A DNA stretch of 64,000 bases from Acidovorax sp. 210-6 (GTDB taxonomy: Bacteria; Pseudomonadota; Gammaproteobacteria; Burkholderiales; Burkholderiaceae_C): assembly GCF_010020825.1 (NCBI RefSeq), contig NZ_JAACJE010000001.1, positions 1,674,001 to 1,738,000 of the forward strand, read 5' to 3'. Under the pieces are notes generated by a model, which worked only from the letters and a program-made list of their open reading frames with translations, searched no databases and was not told where the DNA came from. The position numbers and the translations under genes were made by a program. Shown here one piece after another: positions 11,193-19,945 of the stretch. Every line of letters starts with the position of its first letter. The stretch's first letter is position 1.

Positions 11193-12971
11193 ATGCGGTT
11201 TTCCGATTGGCGCATTGGCGCAAAGCTCGGGTTGGCATTCGTACTGGTGGTGGTGTTGGCGGCGGTGCTGGGGGCCGTGTCGTTGGTGCAGCTTGCGCGC
11301 ATCCATGCAGGGGCGGATGACATGGCCACCCGGCTGCTGCCCAGCGTATCGCAGGCGGGGGAGGTGCGGGTGCTGCTCAATCGCATGCGGCGCTCGGAGG
11401 CGGGCATCGTCACCGCCACGCGCCAAGAGGACATGCAGGCGGCGGTGGATCAGGTGCAGGCCCGGCTGGGCGAGCTCAAGGCCGTGGAAGCGCAATACGC
11501 CACGCTGCTGAACGAGAGCGCACGCAGCCAGTTCCAGCAGTACGAGCAGCGCAAGACGCAGTACCTCAAGCTGCACGCCGACCTGGCCGACATTGCCAAG
11601 GGGGTGGACTACAGCAGCGCTGAGGCACTGGAGTTGTCGGGCGACATGCTGCGCCAGATGTACGCTGGCGAATCCGAGGCGGCCTTTGTGGCCATGGAAG
11701 CGATGGTGGGCCGCATGCAGCAGGCCCATGCAGAGGACGTGCGTGTCGCCACGGGTGGCATGCGCGGCATTTTTGACAATGCGCGCCTGTGGGTGGGCGT
11801 GGCCTTGCTGGCTTGCGTATTGCTGGCTGTGGTGCTTGGGGTGACCATTGCGCGTGCCGTATCGCGTCCAGCGCATGAGGCGGTGGCCGTGGCGCGTGCC
11901 ATTTCCGAAGGCAATCTCACGGTGCATATCCCCGCCGGAGGGCGTGACGAGATGGGCCAGTTGCTCCAGGCCCTGCTGCAGATGCGCGACAACCTGGCGC
12001 GTGTGGTCTCTGGGGTGCGCGGCTATGCCGAGGGCGTTTCCACCGCCAGCGCGGAGATAGCGCAGGGCAACCACGACCTGTCCTCGCGCACGGAAAGCCA
12101 GGCCAGCGCGCTGGAGGAAACGGCGGCATCGATGGAAGAGCTGGGCTCGACGGTGCGCCAGAACGCCGACAACGCCCGCCAGGCCAACCAGATGGCCATG
12201 AACGCCTCCACCGTGGCGGTGCAGGGCGGCGAAGTGGTGTCCCAGGTGGTGGAGACCATGAAAGGCATCAGCACCGCCAGCAACAAGATCGCCGACATCA
12301 TCGGCGTGATCGACGGCATCGCCTTCCAGACCAACATCCTGGCGCTGAACGCTGCCGTGGAAGCCGCCCGCGCAGGCGAGCAAGGCCGAGGCTTTGCCGT
12401 GGTGGCCAGCGAAGTGCGCAGCCTGGCCGGGCGCAGCGCCGAAGCGGCCAAGGAAATCAAGAGCCTGATCAGCGCCAGCGTGGAGCGCGTGGAGCAAGGC
12501 AACATCCAGGCAGAGAAGGCGGGAGAAACCATGACCGAAGTGGTCAACGCCATCCGGCGTGTGACCGACATCATGGGAGAGATCAGCGCCGCCAGCAGCG
12601 AACAAAGCGCGGGCGTGTCGCAAGTGGGCGAAGCGGTCACGCAGATGGACCAGGCCACACAGCAGAACGCCGCGCTGGTGGAGCAGATGGCAGCGGCGGC
12701 GGGCAGCCTTAGCGGCCAGGCGCGCGAGCTGGTGCAGGCCGTGGCGCAGTTCCGCCTGGTGCAGCAGGACACCGTGGCAGCACCGCCCAAGCCCCCGGCA
12801 CGCCCAGTGTCTGCACCCACCGTGTCGGCGCCATCGCCCAGTGCAGCCAAGCAGGTCCGCCCACCCGCGGCCAAGCCCAGCGCGGTGTTGCCCAAACCCA
12901 GCGCACCCGCGGTGGCGCAGGCACGGCCCGCCAAATCGGGGCAGGACGACGGGGATTGGGAAAGCTTTTAG
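11193..12971 (+). CDS. Methyl-accepting chemotaxis protein (4-helix-bundle type)
   Basis: Transmembrane chemoreceptor of 592 residues. TM1 is at about residues 10-31, followed by a roughly 155-residue helical periplasmic domain of the 4HB_MCP kind, TM2 near 190-212, HAMP, then the cytoplasmic signalling bundle. The hairpin tip contains the conserved run [20 protein letters not shown]. An Ala/Pro-rich flexible tail ends in DWESF, equivalent to the E. coli NWETF docking site for CheR and CheB. I chose ATG at 11193, preceded by a G-rich ribosome site; TTG at 11175 is unlikely. Its signalling domain is nearly identical in DNA to that of the receptor at 14101. No che genes are adjacent, so it must signal to a distant array. 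Ligand unknown. Confidence 0.95.
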   Translation: MRFSDWRIGAKLGLAFVLVVVLAAVLGAVSLVQLARIHAGADDMATRLLPSVSQAGEVRVLLNRMRRSEAGIVTATRQEDMQAAVDQVQARLGELKAVEAQYATLLNESARSQFQQYEQRKTQYLKLHADLADIAKGVDYSSAEALELSGDMLRQMYAGESEAAFVAMEAMVGRMQQAHAEDVRVATGGMRGIFDNARLWVGVALLACVLLAVVLGVTIARAVSRPAHEAVAVARAISEGNLTVHIPAGGRDEMGQLLQALLQMRDNLARVVSGVRGYAEGVSTASAEIAQGNHDLSSRTESQASALEETAASMEELGSTVRQNADNARQANQMAMNASTVAVQGGEVVSQVVETMKGISTASNKIADIIGVIDGIAFQTNILALNAAVEAARAGEQGRGFAVVASEVRSLAGRSAEAAKEIKSLISASVERVEQGNIQAEKAGETMTEVVNAIRRVTDIMGEISAASSEQSAGVSQVGEAVTQMDQATQQNAALVEQMAAAAGSLSGQARELVQAVAQFRLVQQDTVAAPPKPPARPVSAPTVSAPSPSAAKQVRPPAAKPSAVLPKPSAPAVAQARPAKSGQDDGDWESF

Positions 12972-12999
12972 TGATTTGGGGCTTTACGCCCGTCCATAA

Positions 13000-13029
13000 A
13001 GCGCTATTAGCTACAAAAATAATAGCAAA
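13000..13029. repeat. Dispersed hairpin repeat, intergenic copy (mcp / hydrolase)
   Basis: Contains AGCGC followed by stem GCTATTA / TAATAGC (13003-13009 and 13020-13026) around a GCTACAAAAA loop. It sits between the first chemoreceptor and the convergent hydrolase gene, where it could end transcription from both sides. Confidence 0.6.
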
Positions 13030-13896
13030 TTAGCCCGGCTTGCCACGCTGTGGGTCGGGGTATAGCCACTGCAGGCCGGGCACACGCGGGCGCTCGAAAG
13101 GGCGCCAGGCCCCGGTCACGGGGTTCTGGCTCAGGCGGTCGGCCACGGCCCACCAGGCGCTGGGGTTCAGGCCCAGGCCGAAATGGCTGGCCACCACCTC
13201 AATGTTTTCCGTGTGCGGGTTGTGGGGTGCGGGTGCCTGGATGCTGCCGCGCCAGGCCACGACTCCGTCGCTGCGCGAGTAGATGCTGGTGGTGGGCACG
13301 GGTGGTGCGACCGGCAGGTCATAGTGCTCTGTCTCGCGCTTTGGATCGCGCCCACTGACCCATTGGTAGATGCGCCAGGCGTTGGTCGAAGTGTGTTCGC
13401 CCGCAAAGGGGGTGCCCAGCGTGACCACGCAGCGCACACGGTCGGGCATTTCCTTGGCCAGTTCGCGGGCGTACACACCGCCCAGGCTCCAGCCCACCAG
13501 GCTCACGCGTGCACCGCTGCGCTGGCAGGCTTCGTCGAGCTTGCGCTTGGCTGTTTCCAGCACGCCGTGGCGTGGGCCCATGTTCAAGCCCTGGCCCCAG
13601 CCGTAGGCGTGGTAATTGCGCGACTCCAGGTAGCGGCGCAAGGGCAGGGTGGAAGCATCGCCGGCCGTGAGACCGGGGAACACGATGATGGCGTGACCGT
13701 CCCCCAGCGGCGCGTTCTGCAGCAGGGGCCATGCGGGCAGCACAGCGCCAAACTCCCAGGGAGCGCGAAATTCCATGGCCAAGAGGTGCAACCCGGGTGG
13801 GGGCAAGGTATCTGTTGGGGCTGGCGCTTTTCGGAACGGGAATGGCATCGTGGGGTGGGGTTCGGGCAGCTCGGCGTTGGTATGCGGCTGTTGCAT
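13030..13896 (-). CDS. Alpha/beta hydrolase (triacylglycerol lipase-like)
   Basis: 288-residue protein with the alpha/beta-hydrolase nucleophile elbow GWSLGG (about residue 150) and a downstream segment VVTLGTPFAGEH typical of bacterial lipase/esterase-like proteins. A histidine in VVASHFGLG near the C-terminus is the likely catalytic His, and an Asp in IYSRSDGVV the likely acid. No convincing signal peptide is seen, so it is probably cytoplasmic. It is inserted, on the opposite strand, between two chemoreceptor genes with near-identical 3' halves. The substrate cannot be inferred. ATG at 13896 is used; M17 is an alternative. Confidence 0.8.
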   Translation of the reverse strand: MQQPHTNAELPEPHPTMPFPFRKAPAPTDTLPPPGLHLLAMEFRAPWEFGAVLPAWPLLQNAPLGDGHAIIVFPGLTAGDASTLPLRRYLESRNYHAYGWGQGLNMGPRHGVLETAKRKLDEACQRSGARVSLVGWSLGGVYARELAKEMPDRVRCVVTLGTPFAGEHTSTNAWRIYQWVSGRDPKRETEHYDLPVAPPVPTTSIYSRSDGVVAWRGSIQAPAPHNPHTENIEVVASHFGLGLNPSAWWAVADRLSQNPVTGAWRPFERPRVPGLQWLYPDPQRGKPG

Positions 13897-14100
13897 TTTT
13901 TCACAATCAGACGCAATCTATCTGGACGCCGCACTCCAAACTCACAAGGTACGGATCCTCACCACAATGTGGCGGGTGTTGCCCAGGTGCATCAAAAAGC
14001 GTAGCGTGCTGCGGTGTGAGGTCATGCCGTTTGGTGGTAATGCATGGGTGGTTGGCTGGTTGCGCAACTGGTCGGTGCCCTTTGGTTCAGGAGGTTGACC

Positions 14101-15885
14101 ATGGACTTTTTGTTCAAACTCAGCGTGTCGCGGCGCTTGGTGGTGTTGGTGGGGTTTGCCGTGGCCGCCATGGCGCTGCTGGTCAGCGTGCTCATGACGT
14201 CGGAGCGGGCCATGCTCCTGCGCGAGCGCCAGGACAGCGTTCGCCAGGCGGTGGAGACCGCGCATGGCATCCTGGTGCATTTCCACGGCCTGGCGGCCAA
14301 GGGAGACATGCCCGAGGAAGAGGCCAAGAAGCGTGCCATGGAAGCCATCCGACCCTTGCGCTACAGCGGGGCAGAGTATTTCTGGATCAATGACATGCAA
14401 CCGCGCATGGTCATGCACCCGATCCGTCCCGAACTGCAAGGCCAGGATTTGAGTGCGAACAAGGATCCGACGGGCAAGCATTTGTTTGTGGAGTTCGTCA
14501 ACACGGTGAAGAAGGGCGGCGCAGGCTACGTGGACTACATGTGGCCCAAGCCGGGGAGCGACGCCCCCGTGGAAAAGGCGTCCTACGTCAAGGGATTCGC
14601 TCCCTGGGGCTGGATTGTGGGCTCAGGCGTCTATGTGGATACCGTGCAGGCCACCTTCATTCGGCGCCTGGCAGAGGCGGGGGTACAGGCCCTGGTGTTG
14701 GCCTTGTTGCTGGTGCTGGTGGGCTGGCTGATTTCACGCAGCATCCTTCAACAGCTGGGTGGGGAGCCCGCGCTGCTCAACCACATCACGCACCAGATCG
14801 CGCAGGGCGATCTGACTGTGGACATTCCCACCTCGGCTTCGGGCAGCAGCGTGTTGCACAGCATCCAGGCCATGCGCGACAGCCTGGCCGGCGTCGTGCT
14901 GCGTGTGCGCCAGGGTTCCGAACATGTCTCCACCGCCAGCGCCGAGATCGCGCAAGGCAACCACGACCTCTCGGCCCGCACCGAAAGCCAGGCCAGCGCG
15001 CTGGAAGAAACATCGGCCTCGATGGAGGAACTGAACTCCACCGTCAAGGCCAACGCCGACAACGCCCGCCAGGCCAACCAGATGGCCATGAACGCCTCCA
15101 CCGTGGCGGTGCAGGGCGGCGAAGTGGTGTCCCAGGTGGTGGAGACCATGAAAGGCATCAGCACCGCCAGCAACAAGATCGCCGACATCATCGGCGTGAT
15201 CGACGGCATCGCCTTCCAGACCAACATCCTGGCGCTGAACGCTGCCGTGGAAGCCGCCCGCGCAGGCGAGCAAGGCCGAGGCTTTGCCGTGGTGGCCAGC
15301 GAAGTGCGCAGCCTGGCCGGACGCAGCGCCGAAGCGGCCAAGGAAATCAAGAGCCTGATCAGCGCCAGCGTGGAGCGCGTGGAGCAAGGCAACATCCAGG
15401 CAGAGAAGGCCGGAGAAACCATGACCGAAGTGGTCAACGCCATCCGGCGTGTGACCGACATCATGGGAGAGATCAGCGCCGCCAGCAGCGAACAAAGCGC
15501 GGGCGTATCGCAAGTGGGCGAAGCGGTCACGCAAATGGACCAGGCCACACAGCAGAACGCCGCGCTGGTGGAGCAGATGGCGGCGGCGGCGGGCAGCCTC
15601 AGCGGCCAGGCGCGCGAGCTGGTCGAGGCCGTGGCGGTGTTCCGCCTGGCCCAGGGCAGCGCCATGCCAGCCGCTGCCGCACGCAGCGCTTCACCTGCGC
15701 CAGCCCCCGCACCAGCGCCGCGCCCGGTGCCCGCTCCGGCATCCAGGCCGGTGCAGGCCAAGGTGGCCCCGCCTCGTCCAGCCGCCGCCAAGGCGGCGCC
15801 CAGCCTGAGTCCACCTGTGCCACCCAAGCCAGCCGCGGCCAAGCCCGCCAAAGCGGGGGGCGAGGACGACTGGGAATCCTTCTGA
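14101..15885 (+). CDS. Methyl-accepting chemotaxis protein (sCache type)
   Basis: Chemoreceptor of 594 residues with ATG at 14101 behind a clear AGGAGG. TM1 covers about residues 10-32. The periplasmic region has the single-Cache signature [15 protein letters not shown] and later [16 protein letters not shown], as in receptors for small organic acids. TM2 is near 195-217, followed by HAMP and the methylation/signalling bundle. A long Ala/Pro-rich tail ends in DWESF, a CheR/CheB tether. From about residue 318 onward some 190 residues are identical to the receptor at 11193, and the DNA differs at only a handful of silent sites. The two receptors therefore differ in sensing but not in signalling. 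Ligand unknown. Confidence 0.95.
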   Translation: MDFLFKLSVSRRLVVLVGFAVAAMALLVSVLMTSERAMLLRERQDSVRQAVETAHGILVHFHGLAAKGDMPEEEAKKRAMEAIRPLRYSGAEYFWINDMQPRMVMHPIRPELQGQDLSANKDPTGKHLFVEFVNTVKKGGAGYVDYMWPKPGSDAPVEKASYVKGFAPWGWIVGSGVYVDTVQATFIRRLAEAGVQALVLALLLVLVGWLISRSILQQLGGEPALLNHITHQIAQGDLTVDIPTSASGSSVLHSIQAMRDSLAGVVLRVRQGSEHVSTASAEIAQGNHDLSARTESQASALEETSASMEELNSTVKANADNARQANQMAMNASTVAVQGGEVVSQVVETMKGISTASNKIADIIGVIDGIAFQTNILALNAAVEAARAGEQGRGFAVVASEVRSLAGRSAEAAKEIKSLISASVERVEQGNIQAEKAGETMTEVVNAIRRVTDIMGEISAASSEQSAGVSQVGEAVTQMDQATQQNAALVEQMAAAAGSLSGQARELVEAVAVFRLAQGSAMPAAAARSASPAPAPAPAPRPVPAPASRPVQAKVAPPRPAAAKAAPSLSPPVPPKPAAAKPAKAGGEDDWESF

Positions 15886-15935
15886 AGGCGCACAGACGGT
15901 AGGGCTGTTAGGGCATAGGCTGTTTGGTGGTGATT

Positions 15936-15960
15936 TAAGATTCATGTAAAATGAATCTTA
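15936..15960 (+). promoter_or_regulatory. NsrR-like palindromic operator upstream of nnrS
   Basis: Perfect 10-bp inverted repeat TAAGATTCAT-N5-ATGAATCTTA. Length, spacing and the AAGAT...ATCTT ends match the known binding pattern of the nitric-oxide-sensing Rrf2 repressor NsrR. It overlaps a possible -10 (TAAAAT, 15947-15952) with TTGGTG 17 bp upstream. Binding would repress nnrS until NO damages the NsrR Fe-S cluster. The assignment is inference from pattern plus target gene. Confidence 0.75.
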
Positions 15961-16008
15961 TTGATCCATTTGCTGTGCACTTTTAGGAAGGCACGGCGCT
16001 GCAAGCCC

Positions 16009-17229
16009 ATGACACCGCCTCTACCCCCGCTCATCACCATCACAGAAAAAGACCAGCCGCCCGCCGCGGCTGCGGCGCTGCAAGGGTGGCCGCTGCTGCG
16101 GCTGGGGTTCAGGCCTTTCTACCTGGGCGCGGCCCTGCTGGCCTGCCTTTCGGTGCCGGTGTGGATTGCCCTGTTTCTCGGTCACGCCGAGCTCAAGCTG
16201 GAGATTTCGCCGCTGCTGTGGCACGCGCATGAAATGCTCTTTGGCTTTGCGGCCGGGGTCATTGTGGGTTTTTTGCTCACAGCCGTGAAAGCCTGGACCG
16301 GCCTGCCCACGCCGCGCGGCGCCTTGCTGGGCACGCTGGCCTTTGTCTGGCTGGCAGCGCGTGTCGCGGCCGTGGTGGCGCCGTACCCGGTGTATGCCGC
16401 ACTGGACATGGCCTTGCTGCCGGCGGTGGCGCTGATTTTGCTGCGTGTGCTGATCAAGGCAGGCAACAAGCGCAACATTCCGCTCATTTCCCTGCTGGTG
16501 CTCATGGCGACAGCCAACCTGGTGTTCCACCTGTCGGCCCTGGGTGCCATCGATGTGCCGCCCGTGGCCGCGTTGTATGCCGGGCTGGCACTGATCGTCA
16601 TGGTCGAGTGCGTGATGGCAGGCCGCGTGGTGCCCATGTTCACCAAGAACGTGACGCCGGGCCTGGTCATCAACATCCCGCGCAAGTTTGAACTGGCGCT
16701 GCTGGCCGTCACCGCACTGGCGCTGGCCCTGTGGGTGTTTGCACCGCCGGGGCCGGTCACCCTGGTGGCCTGCGCCGTGGCCGCCGTGCTGCACGCCGTG
16801 CGGCTGTGGATGTGGCATCCCTGGGTCACGTTCAAGCGCCCCATCCTGTGGATTCTGCACGCTGCCTATGCCTGGCTGCCCATCGGCTTTGTGCTGCTGG
16901 CGCTGGCGCAGGTGGGCTGGGTGAGCTATTCGCTGGCGGTGCATGCGTTTGGCGTGGGCGTGACCGGCGGGCTCATCATCGGCATGGTCACGCGCACCGC
17001 GCGCGGCCACACCGGGCGGCCGTTGCAGGTGGCGCGCCCCGAGGTGCTGGCCTATGCCTTTGTCATGCTGGCCGCCGTGTTGCGCGTGCTGGTGCCTGCC
17101 GTGGCGCCCGCCCTGTACACCCAGGCGCTGGCGGTGGCAGCGGGTCTGTGGGCTGTGGCCTTTGCGCTCTATCTGGTGGTCTATACCCCCTGGCTCATGC
17201 GCACCCGGCTGGATGGCAAGGACGGCTGA
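16009..17229 (+). CDS. nnrS: NnrS family membrane protein
   Basis: Polytopic inner-membrane protein of 406 residues with about 12 hydrophobic segments. NnrS proteins carry haem and copper in studied cases and protect against nitrosative stress, being induced by NO. Family features visible are the LRLGFRPFYL start of the first segment, a WHAHEMLFGF motif with likely haem-ligating His residues, and the ECVMAGRVVPMFTKN segment. I chose ATG at 16009; an upstream TTG at 15961 directly abuts the operator. The NsrR-like palindrome and the downstream DUF2249 gene support an NO-responsive unit. Confidence 0.92.
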   Translation: MTPPLPPLITITEKDQPPAAAAALQGWPLLRLGFRPFYLGAALLACLSVPVWIALFLGHAELKLEISPLLWHAHEMLFGFAAGVIVGFLLTAVKAWTGLPTPRGALLGTLAFVWLAARVAAVVAPYPVYAALDMALLPAVALILLRVLIKAGNKRNIPLISLLVLMATANLVFHLSALGAIDVPPVAALYAGLALIVMVECVMAGRVVPMFTKNVTPGLVINIPRKFELALLAVTALALALWVFAPPGPVTLVACAVAAVLHAVRLWMWHPWVTFKRPILWILHAAYAWLPIGFVLLALAQVGWVSYSLAVHAFGVGVTGGLIIGMVTRTARGHTGRPLQVARPEVLAYAFVMLAAVLRVLVPAVAPALYTQALAVAAGLWAVAFALYLVVYTPWLMRTRLDGKDG

Positions 17230-17297
17230 ACAGCCTCCGATGCCCTGTCTTTTCTTCTTCTATCCCTTCTCTCCATTCCACTTTGAAAGGTCTCACC

Positions 17298-17597
17298 ATG
17301 GGTTCCAGTTCTGTGTCCGAAATCGACGTGCGCACCATCGTTCCGCAGGAACGCCACCTGCAGATCTTTGGCCGTCTTGACGCTCTGCGCGCTGGCGAAG
17401 CGCTGCAGATCGTGAACGACCACGACCCCGTTCCGCTGCGCCTGCAGCTCGAATCGCGCGCTCCGGGCCAGTTCCAGTGGGCCTACCTGCAATCGGGTCC
17501 GGACCTGTGGCGTGTGCAGATCAGCAAGCTGGAAACGGCGCGCAGCAAGGCGGAGTCCGAGGACTCCTGCTGCTCCGGTGGTGCCTGCTGCGGTTGA
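17298..17597 (+). CDS. DUF2249 domain protein
   Basis: Small cytoplasmic protein of 99 residues. The conserved DUF2249 pattern is visible: IDVRTIVPQERH at the start, FGRLDALRAGEALQIVNDHDP in the middle and a GQFQWAYLQSGPDLWRVQI end. The tail SCCSGGACCG has four cysteines and could bind metal or react with NO. It begins 68 bp after nnrS on the same strand with GAAAGG as ribosome site, and no terminator separates them. DUF2249 genes often sit with NO or denitrification genes. Molecular function is not known. Confidence 0.8.
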   Translation: MGSSSVSEIDVRTIVPQERHLQIFGRLDALRAGEALQIVNDHDPVPLRLQLESRAPGQFQWAYLQSGPDLWRVQISKLETARSKAESEDSCCSGGACCG

Positions 17598-17640
17598 TGG
17601 TTTCTACACCCCCGACGTGCCGCAGCGTCGGGGGGGCGCA

Positions 17641-18192
17641 TCACAGTCCGAGCGCCAGTTGCGCTGCCTCGGACATCATGGAGCGGTCCCAGGGCGGGGT
17701 GAACACCATGTTCACCGTGATCTCGCCCACGCGCGGCAGGGCCAGCACCTTGTCGCACACCTCATCGGCAATCGCCTCGCCCATGCCGCAACCGGGCGCG
17801 GTGAGAGTCATGTCGATCACCACGCGCAGCTTGTCGCTGTCTTCCAGCGGTTCCAGCGCACAGCGGTACACCAGCCCCAGGTCCACGATATTGACCGGAA
17901 TCTCCGGGTCGTAGCAGGTGCGCAGTGCGTCCCACACCAGGGGCTCCACGTCGCCGTCGTGCACCTCAGCGGGCACGGGTGCGGTTTGGGGCGGGGTCTT
18001 GCCGATGGCGTCGGCATCCACGCCCTTGAGGCGCGTGAGCTGGCCCTCCACCAGCAGCGTGAATGAGCCGCCCAGGGCCTGGGTGATCTGCGCCAGTTGC
18101 CCGGCCTGCAGTTCGATGGGCGCGCCACTGGGGATGGCTTCCACCATCACGGTGCGGCGCACCAGCACGTCTTCGCGGGGTCTGCGGTTCAT
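17641..18192 (-). CDS. sufT: Fe-S assembly factor SufT (DUF59/MIP18 type)
   Basis: 183-residue cytoplasmic protein, last gene of the suf operon. The C-terminal half is a MIP18/DUF59 domain with DPEIPVNIVDLGLVYR and the conserved TLTAPGCGMGEAIADEV segment that includes the reactive Cys. The N-terminal 70 residues are the SufT-specific extension. SufT proteins aid maturation or transfer of Fe-S clusters. The start ATG at 18192 overlaps the sufU stop by four bases, so translation is probably coupled. Confidence 0.9.
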   Translation of the reverse strand: MNRRPREDVLVRRTVMVEAIPSGAPIELQAGQLAQITQALGGSFTLLVEGQLTRLKGVDADAIGKTPPQTAPVPAEVHDGDVEPLVWDALRTCYDPEIPVNIVDLGLVYRCALEPLEDSDKLRVVIDMTLTAPGCGMGEAIADEVCDKVLALPRVGEITVNMVFTPPWDRSMMSEAAQLALGL

Positions 18193-18671
18193 GGCTGCTG
18201 CTCCGCTGGCGCCGCGTCTGCGGGGATGGTGCCCTCGGCTTTGTCGGCCTGGTCGGCAATGGCGTGCATCAGTGCGTGCCAGCCCAGCAGGGCGCATTTG
18301 ATGCGGCTGGGGTAGCGGCGCACGCCCGCCAGGCTGACCAGCTTGCCCAGCGCGGCGTCATCGGGCTCCTGCGTGCCGGTGAGCACGGCGCGAAAGTGCT
18401 GTTGCAGTTGCTGGGCACTGGCCAGATCGCGGCCCTTGACGGCCTCGGTCATCATGGAGCTGGATGCCATGCAGATGGCGCAGCCCTGACCGCTGAAGCG
18501 GATGTCCTGCACGCGGCCGTCCTGCACTTGCAGCTCCACCGCCACCTGGTCGCCACACTGCGGGTTGGTGCCCTGGGCCTGGTGCGTGGGGTGGGGGAGG
18601 TGGCCAAAGTTGCGCGGCGTGCGCTTGTGCTCCAGCACAAGTTCCTGGTACAGGTCGTTTTCGGTGTTCAT
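18189..18671 (-). CDS. sufU: Fe-S scaffold/sulfur acceptor SufU
   Basis: 160-residue IscU-like protein. It keeps the three Cys and one Asp used for zinc binding and sulfur acceptance: NPQCGD, GQGCAIC and RIKCALLGW. The 18-residue or so insertion before the last Cys, typical of SufU compared with IscU, is present (TGTQEPDDAALGKLVSLAG region). SufU activates SufS and takes persulfide sulfur from it. The start at 18671 overlaps the sufS stop by four bases, and the end overlaps sufT by four. The C-terminal tail is a variable Ala/Asp/Gln stretch. Confidence 0.92.
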   Translation of the reverse strand: MNTENDLYQELVLEHKRTPRNFGHLPHPTHQAQGTNPQCGDQVAVELQVQDGRVQDIRFSGQGCAICMASSSMMTEAVKGRDLASAQQLQQHFRAVLTGTQEPDDAALGKLVSLAGVRRYPSRIKCALLGWHALMHAIADQADKAEGTIPADAAPAEQQP

Positions 18672-19945
18672 CGCAAAACCTCCACGGCGTGCGCCACGGC
18701 GGCGACCAGGCGCTCCACCTCGTCGCTCGTGTTGTAGGCGGCAAACGAGGCGCGCGTGCTTGGCCCCAGGCCCAGGTGGTCCATCAGCGGTTGGGCGCAA
18801 TGGTGGCCGGTGCGCACGGCAATGCCGCGTGCATCCAGCAGGGTGCCGATGTCGTGCGGGTGCCCCTGTTCGGCCACAAAGGACACCAGGGCCGACTGTG
18901 TGGCGTGCGCAGCCAGCACGCGCACACCGGGGATGCGCGCCAGGCCTTGCACGGCCTGCGCGCGCAGCGCGTGCACGTGCGCGGCGATGGCGTCGCGCCC
19001 CACCAGCTCGATAAAGCGCGCCGCAGCGGCCAGGCCCACGGCGCCCGCCACGTTGGGTGTGCCGCCTTCGAGGCGGGCGGGCAGTTCGGCATAGTCGGCA
19101 CCGTCCCAGCGGACCTGGGCCACCATGTCGCCGCCCAGGCGCAGGGGTTCCAGGCGCTCCAGCGCGCTGCGCCGCCCCACCAGCACGCCAATGCCCATGG
19201 GGCCGTGCATCTTGTGGCCGGAAAAGGCCAGGAAGTCGCAGTCAATGTGGGCCAGCGCAGGCATGGCGTACGCGGCGGCCTGGGCGGCGTCGAGCACGGT
19301 GAGCGCCCCGGCCTGCGCGGCCATGCGCAATAAATCTTCAAACGGTGGACGCTCGCCGGTGGCATTGGCGCTGGCCGTGAGAGCCAGCACCCGGGTGCGC
19401 GGCGAGAGCAGCGCCTGCAGGTCGGCCACGTGCAGGCGGCCCTGCGCGTCGGGGCGCAGGATGCGCAGCACGGCGCCGCTTTGGCGCGCAGTCTGTTGCC
19501 AGGGCAGCAGGTTGGCGTGGTGCTCCAGGCCGCTGACGATGATTTCGTCGCCCGCGCGCAGCCAGGCCTGGTCTGGCCCACCAGCCCATAGGCCCTGCGC
19601 CACCAGGTTCAGCGACTCGGTGGTGCCGCTGGTAAAGACCAGCTCGTGCTCGGCACTGGCGCCGACAAACCGGTGCAACGTGGCACGTGCGGCCTCGTAA
19701 TCGTCGGTGGCGTATTGGCTTAAAGAATGCACGCCACGGTGGATGTTGGCGCGGTGCCGGGTTTCAAAGGCCTGTAGCGCATCCATCACCTCCAGCGGCA
19801 TGGCGGTGGTGGCGGCGTTGTCCAGATAGGCCAGCGGCGCGCCGTGGATGGCCTGCTGCAACAACGGGAACTGCGCGCGCAACGCTGCCGAGCCGGGGGC
19901 CAGCGTGGGCGGGGGCGCCAGTGTGGTGGGGGATTCAAGCCGCAT
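18668..19945 (-). CDS. sufS: Cysteine desulfurase SufS
   Basis: PLP enzyme of 425 residues that takes sulfur from cysteine for Fe-S assembly. The PLP lysine lies in FSGHKMHGP and the catalytic Cys in RTGHHCAQPL, as in group II desulfurases. The N-terminus has the family pattern YLDNAATTAMP. ATG at 19945 overlaps the sufD 3' end by 11 bases; longer in-frame starts would run deep into sufD. It lies within the sufBCDSUT operon, with SufU rather than SufE as likely partner. Confidence 0.95.
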   Translation of the reverse strand: MRLESPTTLAPPPTLAPGSAALRAQFPLLQQAIHGAPLAYLDNAATTAMPLEVMDALQAFETRHRANIHRGVHSLSQYATDDYEAARATLHRFVGASAEHELVFTSGTTESLNLVAQGLWAGGPDQAWLRAGDEIIVSGLEHHANLLPWQQTARQSGAVLRILRPDAQGRLHVADLQALLSPRTRVLALTASANATGERPPFEDLLRMAAQAGALTVLDAAQAAAYAMPALAHIDCDFLAFSGHKMHGPMGIGVLVGRRSALERLEPLRLGGDMVAQVRWDGADYAELPARLEGGTPNVAGAVGLAAAARFIELVGRDAIAAHVHALRAQAVQGLARIPGVRVLAAHATQSALVSFVAEQGHPHDIGTLLDARGIAVRTGHHCAQPLMDHLGLGPSTRASFAAYNTSDEVERLVAAVAHAVEVLR

